DNA of 64,000 nucleotides from Hyphomicrobiales bacterium (GCA_900470155.1 UBZT01000009.1:765524-829523), one strand, 5' to 3'. Positions 26,074-35,758 are shown, counted from the first letter of the stretch. Numbers and translations are program-made. The notes: generated from the letters alone by a model not told the origin.

Positions 26074-27291
26074 GTGATTGAATATGCCCTGCTTTTTGGA
26101 ATGGGATTTATGGCCGCAGCGCTTCTGGTGATGCTGCTCGCGCCTGCAATCCATCAACGCGTCGTTCTCTACACGGAGAACCGATTGAAGGCGACCATGC
26201 CTTTGAGCCCGCAGGAAATCCGCGCTCAGAAGGATATGGTCCGAGCGCTCTACGCTGCCGAGAATGCCCGCACCACCCATGAACTTACCCGTGAACGGGA
26301 GAAGTCGCTGGCGCTGAAACTGTCGAACGAGACGCTGGGCAGCGAGGCCAGTCGTCTGGTCGCCGACAATCAGGAGCACAAATCCCAGATCAACGAGATG
26401 AGCACTGAGGCCGCCGACCTTCGCTCCAAGCTGCGCCGCGCCGAAGTGGACGCATCCAACGTCAGGGAGACGTTGAAGCGAACCGAGATCGCGGCCGCAG
26501 CCAAGGATCTGGAGCTGGACGAACTCGCCCGTCGCATCGGCCGCATCATGGCGGAAATTGACAGCATGCGCATTGAGGCGATCAGCCGCGACACCGAGAT
26601 CGACGTGCTCAAAACGCGCGTCCAATCGATGCGCGACGAGCGCGAAGAATTGCGCCGTGAGAACAAGTTGCTGGTCAAGCGCGCCAAGGATGCCGAGATC
26701 CGCCTCACGCAGGAAGAGCACAAGGCGCTCCGCCTCGACGACCATCTGTCGCGCAAGATGGCGGACCGCGCCGATCTGGAAACATCACTCGATCGCCGCA
26801 CCCGTGAAGCCGCCGAACTCAAGACCAAGCTCAAGGTCGCCAATGCGCAGCTGCGAACCGCATTCCGTGCCCTGAAGCAAGCTAATCTTCCGGTCCCCGA
26901 CATCAAGGATCTCGCCATGACCGAAGACAACACCGTCGCCGCGCGTGTGGAGGCAATGCCTGCGCCGGTGGAACCCGGCGCGATCGAGCCCGCCCCCGTT
27001 GATCCCGAGCGCCTTGCCGAAGAAATCCGGGCCCGCCAGGCGGCTCTGACCGACCGACTGCTGCGCGCCAAGGCGACAACCGAAGACAACGAGCTGCGCG
27101 ACGAGTTGAGCGATATCGCCGCGAAAATGATCGTGCTGACCGCCACGACCGAGGGGCTATCCTCGCCGATCTCCGATTTGCTTGGATCGGCGCAAAAGTC
27201 CGGCGCCCAGAAAAGTCTCGTCGACAGGGTCGTCGCGATGGACCCCAACCTGGGGCGCGGCCAGGCAAGCCGTCCCTCCCCGGCGGAGTAA
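26074..27291 (+). CDS. Membrane-anchored coiled-coil protein of unknown function
   Basis: 405 residues. One N-terminal membrane helix (about 4-26, LLFGMGFMAAALLVMLLAPA) is followed by a long charged region (about 45-280) with heptad-like Leu/Ile spacing, very rich in Glu, Arg and Lys, that should form an extended cytoplasmic coiled coil. A Pro/Ala/Val-rich linker (about 295-325) and a short helical C-terminus follow. The start is a GTG at 26074; an in-frame ATG at 26101 would cut into the membrane helix. I recall similar hypothetical proteins near chpT in rhizobia. The architecture resembles scaffold or division-linked proteins, but that is only analogy. Confidence 0.8.
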   Translation: MIEYALLFGMGFMAAALLVMLLAPAIHQRVVLYTENRLKATMPLSPQEIRAQKDMVRALYAAENARTTHELTREREKSLALKLSNETLGSEASRLVADNQEHKSQINEMSTEAADLRSKLRRAEVDASNVRETLKRTEIAAAAKDLELDELARRIGRIMAEIDSMRIEAISRDTEIDVLKTRVQSMRDEREELRRENKLLVKRAKDAEIRLTQEEHKALRLDDHLSRKMADRADLETSLDRRTREAAELKTKLKVANAQLRTAFRALKQANLPVPDIKDLAMTEDNTVAARVEAMPAPVEPGAIEPAPVDPERLAEEIRARQAALTDRLLRAKATTEDNELRDELSDIAAKMIVLTATTEGLSSPISDLLGSAQKSGAQKSLVDRVVAMDPNLGRGQASRPSPAE

Positions 27292-27310
27292 GTTTCACAA
27301 TTTAGGTCGT

Positions 27311-28144
27311 TTAGCCCAGGCGGCCCATGGTCCGCGCAAGGTGGTAGAGCGCAATGCCGCTTGCCGTGCCGACATTCAGGCTGTCGAGGCCCGCAGCCTG
27401 GGCAATGCGGGCCGATCGGAAGCGATCGAGGATCGACGCCGGCAGCCCGTCGCCTTCGGTCCCCATGACCAGCGCCACGCGTTCACCTGGTGTAATCTCG
27501 CCGATCTCCACCGTGCCGGACGGTGACAGCGCCCAGATCTCAAACCCAGCCTCGGCAAGCGTGCCTAGCAGGGCCTCAGCCGAGCCCTGACGGCTATAGG
27601 GTATGGTCAGCACCGAACCGACAGAAACCCTGAGCGCCTTGCGATAAAGCGGATCGCAGCAGGTCTCGTCGAGGAGCACCGCATCGGCAGTAAAACCGGC
27701 AGCATTGCGAAACAGCGAGCCGATATTGTCGTGATTGGATATGCCGCAGCCGACCAGCACGAGAGAATGCGCCGGCAGGGCAGCCACCTGCACCGCAAGC
27801 GCTGGCGGCTCCACGCGTTTGCCAACCGCCAGTACCCCCCTGTGCAGGTGAAAGCCCGCGATAGCATCCAGCACGGCTCCTTCGGCCACATAGACCGGCA
27901 CGTCCGCCGGAAACGTCTCCAGCAACGCGGATAAGCCCTCGACCCGGTTCTTCAAAAGAAGGATCTTCTCGGCCCGCACATCCCCGCCTGCCAGGTGCGC
28001 CCTGGCGAGCATCGTCAGGACCACGGTGCCCTCGGCAATGAACCGGCCTTGCCGGCCGGTCAGATCGCGCTCCTTGATCGAGGCGAATTCGGCGATCCTT
28101 GGATCGACCGTATCGGTGATCTCGATCAGAGGTGGCGCGGACAT
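27311..28144 (-). CDS. SpoU/TrmH-family RNA 2'-O-ribose methyltransferase
   Basis: 277 residues. The N-terminal substrate-binding region (about 1-115) leads into the SPOUT knot domain with its three motifs: NHDNIGSLFRNA, ALVMGTEGDGLP and LDSLNVGTASGIALYH. These form the SAM-binding trefoil knot and catalytic Arg/Asn sites. The target could be tRNA or 23S rRNA, and the family cannot be resolved further by eye. It starts 6 nt after the stop of the upstream DUF6476-like gene, forming a two-gene unit. Confidence 0.9.
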   Translation of the reverse strand: MSAPPLIEITDTVDPRIAEFASIKERDLTGRQGRFIAEGTVVLTMLARAHLAGGDVRAEKILLLKNRVEGLSALLETFPADVPVYVAEGAVLDAIAGFHLHRGVLAVGKRVEPPALAVQVAALPAHSLVLVGCGISNHDNIGSLFRNAAGFTADAVLLDETCCDPLYRKALRVSVGSVLTIPYSRQGSAEALLGTLAEAGFEIWALSPSGTVEIGEITPGERVALVMGTEGDGLPASILDRFRSARIAQAAGLDSLNVGTASGIALYHLARTMGRLG

Positions 28145-28150
28145 CGACGC

Positions 28151-28540
28151 TCAGTTTCCGGTCAGCGTAATGTCAGCGATGATACGTCCGACCGAAAGAT
28201 CGAGCACCAGCGCCTTGCGCTCGGCACCCGTCGTTTCACCGTAGATCAGGATCTGGTTGCCCGACAGCGATGTGGAGACCACCTTGAACCCGGCCGGCAG
28301 GTTTGCCGTCACCGTGAGCGGCTGGTCCGAGGGCACCAGGAAAGGCGCCGTCTGCGTGGCCACGGCCGGTGCGCCGTCATTGCGCGTCAGCTTGTAGGCG
28401 ATCGCCACCAGCACGGCCATGAACATCACCGCCATGATCCCGCCGGAGATCAGCTGTAGCTTGATCATCTTGCGCCGTACGCCTTCCATGACCGGATCCA
28501 GCGGCTTTTCGTCCTGGTTTTCTTGATCGACATGAGACAT
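28151..28540 (-). CDS. Small single-pass membrane protein (DUF6476-like)
   Basis: 129 residues: a charged N-terminus, one membrane helix (about 30-50, LISGGIMAVMFMAVLVAIAY), and an external domain of about 75 residues of beta-strand character (LPAGFKVVSTSLSGNQILIY). It pairs with the SpoU gene and is divergent from rluD. I recall this as the DUF6476 family of Rhizobiales. Function unknown. Confidence 0.75.
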   Translation of the reverse strand: MSHVDQENQDEKPLDPVMEGVRRKMIKLQLISGGIMAVMFMAVLVAIAYKLTRNDGAPAVATQTAPFLVPSDQPLTVTANLPAGFKVVSTSLSGNQILIYGETTGAERKALVLDLSVGRIIADITLTGN

Positions 28541-28725
28541 GGCAGCAGTCTTTTTCCTAGCGGTTCACAGTAAGGTTCGCAGTCAAACAAGCACCTTCCC
28601 TGATGCGAACCATTCAGGGAAAATCAGCCAAGCGCTGTGGCTGTCGATTGTGGAAGGCGAAAACCTGTGCCAAATGGCACCAGACACCTGCCGCACCGCC
28701 GGGTGTTCTCACACGGGATGACATT

Positions 28726-29751
28726 ATGAACGACCCCTTTAACGAAGCAGCCGTGCCAATGAAAGAGCTGATTGCCGGCGAAGACGCCGAAGGCAGGCTC
28801 GATGCGTGGCTGACCGCGCAGTTGGAGGGTGAGTTTTCCCGCAACCGGGTAAAGGCGCTGATCGAGCAGGGCGCGATCAAGATCAATGGTCAGGCCGTCA
28901 CCGAACCCAAGCGCAAGATCAAGCCCGGCGACACGCTGACGATCGAACTGCCCGAACCCGAAGATCCGGAACCCAAGGGCGAAAACATCCCCCTCGACGT
29001 GCTCTACGAGGACGCCGACCTGATCGTCATCGCCAAACCGCCCGGCCTCGTCGTGCATCCAGGGGCCGGCAATTGGACCGGCACGCTGGTCAACGCACTG
29101 ATCTATCATTGCGGCGACAGCCTGTCGGGCATCGGCGGCGTCAAGCGTCCCGGCATCGTCCACCGCCTCGACAAGGATACGTCCGGCGTCATGGTCGTCG
29201 CCAAGAACGACCTCGCCCACCGCCACCTGGCCGACCAGTTTGCCGACCATGGCCGCACCGGCCCGCTGGAGCGCGCCTACCGGGCAATCGTCTGGGGCCG
29301 TCCGCGCACGCTGACCGGCACGATCGACGCACCTTTGGGCCGCGCCGGCGACCGCACCAAGCGCACGGTGAAGAAGGAAGACACCGACGATGCGCGAGAG
29401 GCGATCACGCACTACACGGTGATCGAGCGTTATGGCGAAAAGCCGGACGCGACCTGCCTCGCCTCATTGGTCGAATGCCGGCTCGAAACCGGACGCACCC
29501 ACCAGATCCGCGTGCATATGGCCCATATCGGCCATCCGCTGATCGGCGACCAGGACTACGGAATGGCCTTCAAGACCAAGGTCAACCTGCTGCCCGACGC
29601 CGCCAAAGCCATCGTCACCGGTTTTCACCGCCAGGCCCTGCATGCCTATCTGCTCGCCTTCGAACACCCGAGCACCGGCGAAACCATGCATTTCGAGGCG
29701 CCCATTCCCGAAGACCTGCAAACCGTCATCGAAGCCCTGCAGGCGATGTAG
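28726..29751 (+). CDS. RluA/RluD-family pseudouridine synthase
   Basis: 341 residues. An S4 RNA-binding domain (about 17-75, RLDAWLTAQLEGEFSRNRVK) is followed by the catalytic domain with the HRLDKDTSG motif, whose Asp attacks the uracil ribose, and the later RLETGRTHQIRVH motif. It converts uridines in 23S rRNA or tRNA to pseudouridine. The layout fits RluD (U1911/1915/1917), but substrate assignment is by family. In rhizobia I recall this gene directly before rpoH; here an EamA gene and a flavoprotein lie between. Confidence 0.9.
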   Translation: MNDPFNEAAVPMKELIAGEDAEGRLDAWLTAQLEGEFSRNRVKALIEQGAIKINGQAVTEPKRKIKPGDTLTIELPEPEDPEPKGENIPLDVLYEDADLIVIAKPPGLVVHPGAGNWTGTLVNALIYHCGDSLSGIGGVKRPGIVHRLDKDTSGVMVVAKNDLAHRHLADQFADHGRTGPLERAYRAIVWGRPRTLTGTIDAPLGRAGDRTKRTVKKEDTDDAREAITHYTVIERYGEKPDATCLASLVECRLETGRTHQIRVHMAHIGHPLIGDQDYGMAFKTKVNLLPDAAKAIVTGFHRQALHAYLLAFEHPSTGETMHFEAPIPEDLQTVIEALQAM

Positions 29752-29842
29752 TCGCCGCCGCGGCAGCGAACAGCCTTCGACGCACAATCTCGCCAGTTCT
29801 CGCCAGCTACGGCCACCGCAACCGATTGCCCGTGGCAGTCGG

Positions 29843-30724
29843 TCAGATATCGGCCGGCACCCGAGACGCTGCCGCAGTCCATCGTGCCGACAGGATGTGA
29901 ATGCAGACTGCCGCCAGCACGATCACGCCGCCGAACAGCGTTGTATCCGCCGGCGTATCGCCGACGAACAGCCAGACCCAAAAAGGAGCAAGCGGCGCAT
30001 CCAGCGCCCCAATCAGTGCCGATTCCACCGGCGGCAGGTAACGCGAACCGATAGTCAGCAACAGGAAGCCAAGGGAAAAGGCAAACACCCCGAAGACAAG
30101 CACGATCAGCAGATCATGCGACGACACGGCAAGCGGGCTGGCCAATGGCAGCGCCACCGCTGCACTCATCAGGCAGGAGACAATGGTGCTCGGCAACGCC
30201 GGCTTGTCGGGATGACGACGGACCAGAACGGTCCACAGCGCCACCATGAATGTCATGGCAAAGGCAAGCGCATCGCCGGCCAGCGTGCCCTCCTCGCCAC
30301 TGCCGATCATCACCAGGACACCGGCCAGCGCCACGCCGCTGGCGACAAGTGCAGACCGGCTCGGGCGCTCGCCCAGAATGAGGAAAGCGAGGCCAGCCGA
30401 GACAAACGGGCACGTGGCAAAGATGATCGCGACATGGGCCACCGATGTCGTGTAGAGCGCGCCGATAAACAGGATGGCGCAGGCGGCCGACGTCGCACAG
30501 ATCACCAGGCCAGACCAGCCAAGTCGGGCAAAATCGGCAAGGACGCGGCCCCTGGCGGTCGCCAGCAGGCAGACCAGCAGGAATACACTGGCGATCGCGC
30601 CACGCAAAAACAGAAGTGTCGGCCCGTCGATCGTCACCAGGCGCGTCATCAGGCCGGCTGTGCTCAATGCGATGGTCGCAAGCGTGACCGCAAGCAGCCC
30701 CTGCGCATAGGAAGACATTGTCAC
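29843..30724 (-). CDS. EamA-family (DMT) transporter
   Basis: 293 residues with ten hydrophobic segments in two EamA repeats, each ending in the characteristic FLILGERPS- and LIGALDAPLAPFWVWLFVGD-type motifs. The start is a GTG at 30724 with GGAGG six bases upstream. DMT proteins export or import small metabolites. The direction and substrate are unknown. It is close in sequence to the transporter at 39279-40175, for example in the shared ATCPFV/ATVPFV and GERPSRS stretches, so the two are probably paralogues. Confidence 0.88.
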   Translation of the reverse strand: MTMSSYAQGLLAVTLATIALSTAGLMTRLVTIDGPTLLFLRGAIASVFLLVCLLATARGRVLADFARLGWSGLVICATSAACAILFIGALYTTSVAHVAIIFATCPFVSAGLAFLILGERPSRSALVASGVALAGVLVMIGSGEEGTLAGDALAFAMTFMVALWTVLVRRHPDKPALPSTIVSCLMSAAVALPLASPLAVSSHDLLIVLVFGVFAFSLGFLLLTIGSRYLPPVESALIGALDAPLAPFWVWLFVGDTPADTTLFGGVIVLAAVCIHILSARWTAAASRVPADI

Positions 30725-30936
30725 GCGGGACCTCCGGGATTCGACGACAAGTGTGACTTAGCACAACGCTACTGACACCGATCTGGCAACAGGAAACCCC
30801 ACTGTCGGAAGACATCTCGGCGTGGAAATCCGGCTTGTCGGCAGAAATATGCGAAAGCTGACGAAACACCGTTGCCCCTAAAGCGTTGTCGGGGATCAGA
30901 GGCGGCCGATTTGGCGCCTCGGCAGGGGGATTCCGT

Positions 30937-32172
30937 ATGAGTGACCGTGGCAGGGCGATCAACAAGTCGCGCGATTTGCGCAGCGCGCGGCCGTTCTGGA
31001 GAGCGACGCCAAACATCTCCGTCGATGCCGCCAGCACGGCGAACCGCAAGGACTATGACGCAATCATCATCGGCGCCGGCATCAGCGGCGCCCTGATGGC
31101 CGAAGCCCTGTCGCGGCGGAAGCTGCGCATCCTGATCGTCGACCGACGCGATCCAGTGCGCGGCAGCACCATGGCCAGCACCGCAATGATCCAGCATGAG
31201 ATCGACACGCCTTTGGGGGAACTGTCGCGCATGATCGGCGAGAAAAAGGCCGCCCGCGCCTGGCAGCGCTCGGCGGCCTCTGTCGCCCGCCTGACGCAAC
31301 TGGTCGAAGACTTGCAGCTTGCCTGCAGCTTTGAGGCTCGCAAGACGCTTTACGTGTCCGGCGACACCTATGGTGCGCGGGCGCTCAAGCAGGAAGCCGA
31401 GATGCGCAGTGGAATCGGGCTGGATGCGGAATATCTGACCGGCTCTGCCCTTGCGGAGCGCTTCGGAATCGATCGCACGGCAGCCATCGTCTCCAAGTGC
31501 TCAGCATCCGCCAATCCGGCGCAATTGACCGCAGCGCTGCTTCAGGTCGCCGTCAGCCGCGGCGTCGAGATCGTCTCTCCCCTGACGATCACCGATTACA
31601 AGGAAACCCGCGACGGCGTGGTCGTGGCAACAGACCAGGGTCAACTGCTCACCACCGCCGACCTGATTGCCTGTACCGGATATGAATATCTCAGTCAGCT
31701 GGAAAGCAAATCGCACCAGGTCATCTCCACCTGGGCGCTTGCTTCCAGGCCCAACACGCCTCGACCGGAATGGCTGAAAGACTTTCTCGTCTGGGAAGGC
31801 TCCGATCCCTACCTGTATTTCCGCTCGACGCCGGACGGACGCATCATCGCCGGTGGCGAGGACGAAGCAGATCCCCTGGCGCATCAGGATCAGGAAAAGG
31901 CCAAGCTGAAATTCGCCCGCATCATTGAAAAGCTGCGCGATATCGTCGGAATCGACATCGGCAAGCCTGCCTATGGCTGGTCGGCGCCCTTCGGCACGAC
32001 CACGACCGGCCTGCCGATCATCGACCGGCTGCCCGGCACCAAACATGTCCATGCCGTCATGGGCTTCGGTGGCAATGGCATCACATTCTCCACGATCGCT
32101 GCTGAAATTCTCGCCGCGCGCATCGGTGGAAACAAGGATGCAGACGAGGATCTGTTTCGCTACCCGGAGTGA
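30937..32172 (+). CDS. FAD-dependent oxidoreductase, DAO family
   Basis: 411 residues. After a basic 35-residue N-terminal stretch, the FAD motif is AIIIGAGISGALMAEALSRR with the acidic strand end LIVDRRD. The late motif GFGGNGITFSTIAAEIL is the C-terminal FAD contact of the DAO fold. The ATG at 30937 has GGGGG upstream. DAO-family enzymes oxidise amine C-N bonds; the specific substrate is unknown. It stands between rluD and rpoH, apparently an insertion into that conserved pair. Confidence 0.88.
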   Translation: MSDRGRAINKSRDLRSARPFWRATPNISVDAASTANRKDYDAIIIGAGISGALMAEALSRRKLRILIVDRRDPVRGSTMASTAMIQHEIDTPLGELSRMIGEKKAARAWQRSAASVARLTQLVEDLQLACSFEARKTLYVSGDTYGARALKQEAEMRSGIGLDAEYLTGSALAERFGIDRTAAIVSKCSASANPAQLTAALLQVAVSRGVEIVSPLTITDYKETRDGVVVATDQGQLLTTADLIACTGYEYLSQLESKSHQVISTWALASRPNTPRPEWLKDFLVWEGSDPYLYFRSTPDGRIIAGGEDEADPLAHQDQEKAKLKFARIIEKLRDIVGIDIGKPAYGWSAPFGTTTTGLPIIDRLPGTKHVHAVMGFGGNGITFSTIAAEILAARIGGNKDADEDLFRYPE

Positions 32173-32222
32173 ATTTCGCGTCGCCAAGTCCCTACTGCTG
32201 CGTCACAGTGTCGTGATGGAAC

Positions 32223-32243
32223 AAACCGCTTGAAACGCGGTTT
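32223..32243 (+). terminator. Terminator-like hairpin before rpoH
   Basis: Stem AAACCGC/GCGGTTT with a 7-base loop and a short T-run. It follows the flavoprotein gene by 50 nt. It overlaps a possible -35/-10 pair (CTTGAA, 17 nt, TTATTT at 32229-32257) for rpoH, so either role is possible. Confidence 0.45.
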
Positions 32244-32344
32244 TGCCATACTTATTTGTTAGCTGGATTTCTGTGGGGAAGAGACAGATCCACGGAGATT
32301 GGGCTCGCCGATATAGGGAGCCCCGCACAGGAAGGGGGTGCTTT

Positions 32345-33247
32345 ATGGCCCGCAATAGTTTGCCCAGCATTACAGCCGGCGAAGCCGGTCTCAATCGTTA
32401 TCTGGATGAAATCCGCAAATTTCCAATGTTGGAGCCGCAGGAAGAGTACATGCTCGCGAAACGTTACGCTGAGCATGGCGACCGTGACGCCGCACACCGC
32501 ATGGTGACCAGCCATCTTCGTCTCGTGGCGAAGATCGCCATGGGCTATCGCGGCTATGGCCTGCCGATCGGCGAAGTCGTGTCGGAAGGCAATGTCGGCC
32601 TGATGCAGGCGGTCAAGAAATTCGACCCGGAACGCGGCTTCCGTCTTGCGACCTACGCCATGTGGTGGATCAAGGCCTCGATCCAGGAATACATCCTGCG
32701 CTCCTGGTCGCTGGTCAAGATGGGCACGACCGCCAACCAGAAGCGGCTGTTCTTCAACCTGCGCCGCCTCAAGGGCAAGATCCAGGCGATCGAGGAAGGC
32801 GACCTGAAGCCGGACCAGGTGACGGAAATCGCCACCAAGCTGAAGGTCTCCGAGGAAGAGGTCATCTCGATGAACCGCCGCCTGTCCGGCGACGCCTCCC
32901 TGAACGCACCCTTGCGGGCCAGCGAGGGCGAGAGCGGCCAGTGGCAGGATTGGCTCGTCGACGACCACGAAAGTCAGGAAGCTGTCCTGATCGAACAGGA
33001 CGAGCTCGAAACCCGCCGCCGCATGCTGCAGCGCGCGATGAGCGTACTGAACGAGCGCGAGCGCCGCATTTTCGAGGCGCGCCGTCTCGCCGAAGATCCG
33101 GTGACACTGGAAGAGCTTTCTTCCGAGTTCGACATCAGCCGCGAACGCGTGCGCCAGATCGAGGTTCGCGCGTTCGAAAAGGTCCAGGAGGCCGTTCAGA
33201 AGGATGCGCTGGAGCGCGCCAAGGCCCTGCGCGTCGTCGAGGCATAA
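32345..33247 (+). CDS. rpoH: RNA polymerase heat-shock sigma factor sigma-32
   Basis: 300 residues. Sigma region 2 has LRLVAKIAMGYRGYGLPIGE and the -10-binding ATYAMWWIKASIQEYILRSW. The RpoH box region is QKRLFFNLRRLKGKIQ, and region 4 has SSEFDISRERVRQIEVRAFE. The start at 32345 has AAGGGGG upstream. It directs transcription of heat-shock and oxidative-stress genes. In rhizobia more than one rpoH exists; this one, between rluD and purA, corresponds by position to rpoH1 as I recall. Confidence 0.95.
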   Translation: MARNSLPSITAGEAGLNRYLDEIRKFPMLEPQEEYMLAKRYAEHGDRDAAHRMVTSHLRLVAKIAMGYRGYGLPIGEVVSEGNVGLMQAVKKFDPERGFRLATYAMWWIKASIQEYILRSWSLVKMGTTANQKRLFFNLRRLKGKIQAIEEGDLKPDQVTEIATKLKVSEEEVISMNRRLSGDASLNAPLRASEGESGQWQDWLVDDHESQEAVLIEQDELETRRRMLQRAMSVLNERERRIFEARRLAEDPVTLEELSSEFDISRERVRQIEVRAFEKVQEAVQKDALERAKALRVVEA

Positions 33248-33265
33248 GGTCGGACATTGCACAAC

Positions 33266-33300
33266 AAAAAACCGGGTGTTTCGCAACACCCGGTTTTTTT
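33266..33300. terminator. rpoH terminator (bidirectional)
   Basis: Stem CCGGGTGTT/AACACCCGG extended by an A-run/T-run, loop TCGC, 19 nt after rpoH. It also suits the convergent gene ending at 33321. Confidence 0.93.
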
Positions 33301-33320
33301 ACGCCTGAATGTCAGGTTGT

Positions 33321-35699
33321 TCAGTTTCCGGCAGGAGCGGCAAGCGCCGCCCATTCCTTCATCACCTGGGTAAACACCGCAGCGCCATCCGTGCCCTTGT
33401 CGAGGGTCAAAAGCGCGCGTCGTCCATTGCGATAGATTACCGGAATGTCGATCCATCCGCGGGTCGAAAGCAGATCGAGATTGCGCTTCACCACATCCTC
33501 GAAATCGTTCAACGCCACCAGATAGGTATCGTCGGTGACCTTGGCAGAAACCGCCACAAGCGGGTCGCCGCGATCCTGCTCGGTACGCTTCATGGCGATC
33601 CGCTGCAGGTTTTCGATCGCACCGCCTTCGAAGTCGGCGGGCACCGAGAACACGACCTCGATGATATGGCTCGCGGGCAGCGAACTGTCCGCATTCCGCT
33701 TGATCGTCACCAGCGCCGACATGCCACGTTCCGGCACGTTGATGCGGCCCTGGATCTGTGGGTTCGGCTTGCCGTCTTCGCCGGTTTCGCGCACAGCGGA
33801 CCATGCAACGGTTCCAGGCACCGCAACCGGCGTGGTCTGGCCGAGCTTTTCCTCGTAGAGGAAAGCCTTGTCGCCGGACAGTGCAGCAGCCGTACTGCCC
33901 GCTGCCGGCGGGTTCTGCGTCGGCGCGGGCGCGGTCGACGGCGGCGCATCACCCGGTTCAACCGTGGAGGCAAGTGTCTGGGCAGACACGGAGCGGCCTT
34001 CGGCTGGCGCATCGGCAGCGACTGTCGCACCGGCACCGGCATCCGTCTCGGTGCCGTCAGCCTGCAGCCTCTGCGTGAACTTCTGACCGTTGACCGCACC
34101 GTCTTCGGTGGCGGCAACGGGCGGCGTCGCAGCAGGCTGTTCGGCTGTCGCCGCAGGCTCTGTCACCGGATCGCTTCCGGCCGGCGTCGTAGTCGCCGTC
34201 TCGCCCGTCGATGCAGTCGAACCCGTCAGGCTGGAGACCATTTGGCCCATTTCACCGCGATATGTCCAGGCGGCAAAGCCGCCACCAACGATGAGAACGG
34301 CGCCCAGCACACCGAAGATCAAAGGCGCAAAATTCCGTGGCTTCTTCGGCTCGAGGCGGTAGGCCCCATAGGCATCGGGCTCACCCGAAGGCTCGACCGC
34401 TTCGCCCTCGGCATGCGTCGTGAATGTCGACAGCTGGTCGTCCCACTCGCCGGAGGCAGGCATAACGGCCGCACCTTCGACAGACGACGGCGGCCCCTTG
34501 CTCAGATCACCCGCAGTGTCGTTGAACCACTGGCTGAAATCTTCGTTTTCAACCTTTGCCGGGCTAACGGAAACCGATTCCGACGCATAGCTAGCCTCAC
34601 CGAGAAATTCGTCATGGGGATTGCTTGCCACCGAAGCCGTTGTTTCGGTTTTCTCCGGATCATAGGCCGGGAAGCCGCTGGCTGGGGCAAACGAGATCGC
34701 CGAAGGCTCTGCAGCAACCTGCGGCAGGTCCTGCGGATCGAATGCCGGGCGCTGTTCGGCGAAATCGGGAAGATCCCAGCTGGCGGCGGGAAGGCCCGGT
34801 GAGGCCAAAGCAGGGCTACGGTCAGCAAGCCAATCATCGACAGCATCCACCGCCGGTGTCCGCTGTGCAGTCTGGTGATCATCGACGACGCCATCTGCCG
34901 CAGCCGGCGTGGCGTGGCCTTCCTCATCCCAGATCAGCGCCGACGATTCGTCGCTTCGCTGCCATTCGCGCGGTTCGTCGACGACAACCGCAGGCGCGTC
35001 CGGTTCGACGTCAACAGCTGTTTCAAAATGACGCTCGGGTTCAGGCGTTGACTCGTGTTCCGGCTCGGAGGCAACCGGTTCGTCGTCGACAGTTGGAGCG
35101 TAGTAATCAGGCTCCTCGACGATCTCGGCATGCGGCTCTTCCGCCGTGACGTAGGAAGGTTCTTCCCACGTCGACTGCGTGGAATACGGCTCGGGCACGT
35201 CGGCCATGAAGGGCTCGGCAACCGGCTCCGCATACGGCGCGTCAACCGGCTCGACCGTGCGATCGTCCGCCATGTGGTCGTCGGCCCAGTCATCACCGCT
35301 GACCACCGGCGCTGCGGGCTGTTCCGGCTGATCATCCGCAACGGCTTCAGGCTCTTGATCCTCAGCAGCAGCGTCAGGTTCAGCCAAGGTCTCGCCCTCC
35401 GGCTCGGCCTGGCTCCACTCGGGAATTGCGGCGGCGGCGGCCGTTGGAAGGACGGAATCGTCCACAGCCTCTTCAGCCGCAGGCAAGGCCTCGGCATGCT
35501 CCGCTTCCACCTCGAGAATCGCAGCATCCAGCTTGGAGAGCTGGCGTTGCAGCATCTGCTCCGGTGGACGCGGCGACATGTTCTCGAGCTGCCGGACCAC
35601 GGCTGCGCGGGCCTTTTCATAGACCTTCGCGCGCATCTCCGGAGTATTGTTCGACAGGCCGTCCACGGCCCGTCGAATCACTGCGATAAAGTCAGCCAT
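33321..35699 (-). CDS. Large acidic single-pass membrane protein, function unknown
   Basis: 792 residues. The N-terminal 70 residues are helical and basic (MADFIAVIRRAVDGLSNNTP). Residues about 75-440 are a low-complexity linker rich in Glu, Asp, Pro and Ala. One membrane helix lies near 455-478 (FAPLIFGVLGAVLIVGGGF). A second Thr/Ala/Pro-rich linker follows, then a folded C-terminal domain of about 190 residues, starting KAFLYEEKLGQTTPVAVPGT. The layout (cytoplasmic acidic arm, one helix, periplasmic domain) is seen in envelope-tethered proteins. From memory a similar gene lies between rpoH and purA in other rhizobia. No function is known to me. Confidence 0.85.
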   Translation of the reverse strand: MADFIAVIRRAVDGLSNNTPEMRAKVYEKARAAVVRQLENMSPRPPEQMLQRQLSKLDAAILEVEAEHAEALPAAEEAVDDSVLPTAAAAAIPEWSQAEPEGETLAEPDAAAEDQEPEAVADDQPEQPAAPVVSGDDWADDHMADDRTVEPVDAPYAEPVAEPFMADVPEPYSTQSTWEEPSYVTAEEPHAEIVEEPDYYAPTVDDEPVASEPEHESTPEPERHFETAVDVEPDAPAVVVDEPREWQRSDESSALIWDEEGHATPAAADGVVDDHQTAQRTPAVDAVDDWLADRSPALASPGLPAASWDLPDFAEQRPAFDPQDLPQVAAEPSAISFAPASGFPAYDPEKTETTASVASNPHDEFLGEASYASESVSVSPAKVENEDFSQWFNDTAGDLSKGPPSSVEGAAVMPASGEWDDQLSTFTTHAEGEAVEPSGEPDAYGAYRLEPKKPRNFAPLIFGVLGAVLIVGGGFAAWTYRGEMGQMVSSLTGSTASTGETATTTPAGSDPVTEPAATAEQPAATPPVAATEDGAVNGQKFTQRLQADGTETDAGAGATVAADAPAEGRSVSAQTLASTVEPGDAPPSTAPAPTQNPPAAGSTAAALSGDKAFLYEEKLGQTTPVAVPGTVAWSAVRETGEDGKPNPQIQGRINVPERGMSALVTIKRNADSSLPASHIIEVVFSVPADFEGGAIENLQRIAMKRTEQDRGDPLVAVSAKVTDDTYLVALNDFEDVVKRNLDLLSTRGWIDIPVIYRNGRRALLTLDKGTDGAAVFTQVMKEWAALAAPAGN

Positions 35700-35758
35700 C
35701 AGCACTTTCTCTTGATCGCCGATCCGGGGTGGACCGGCAAAACACTAACAGAATCTTA

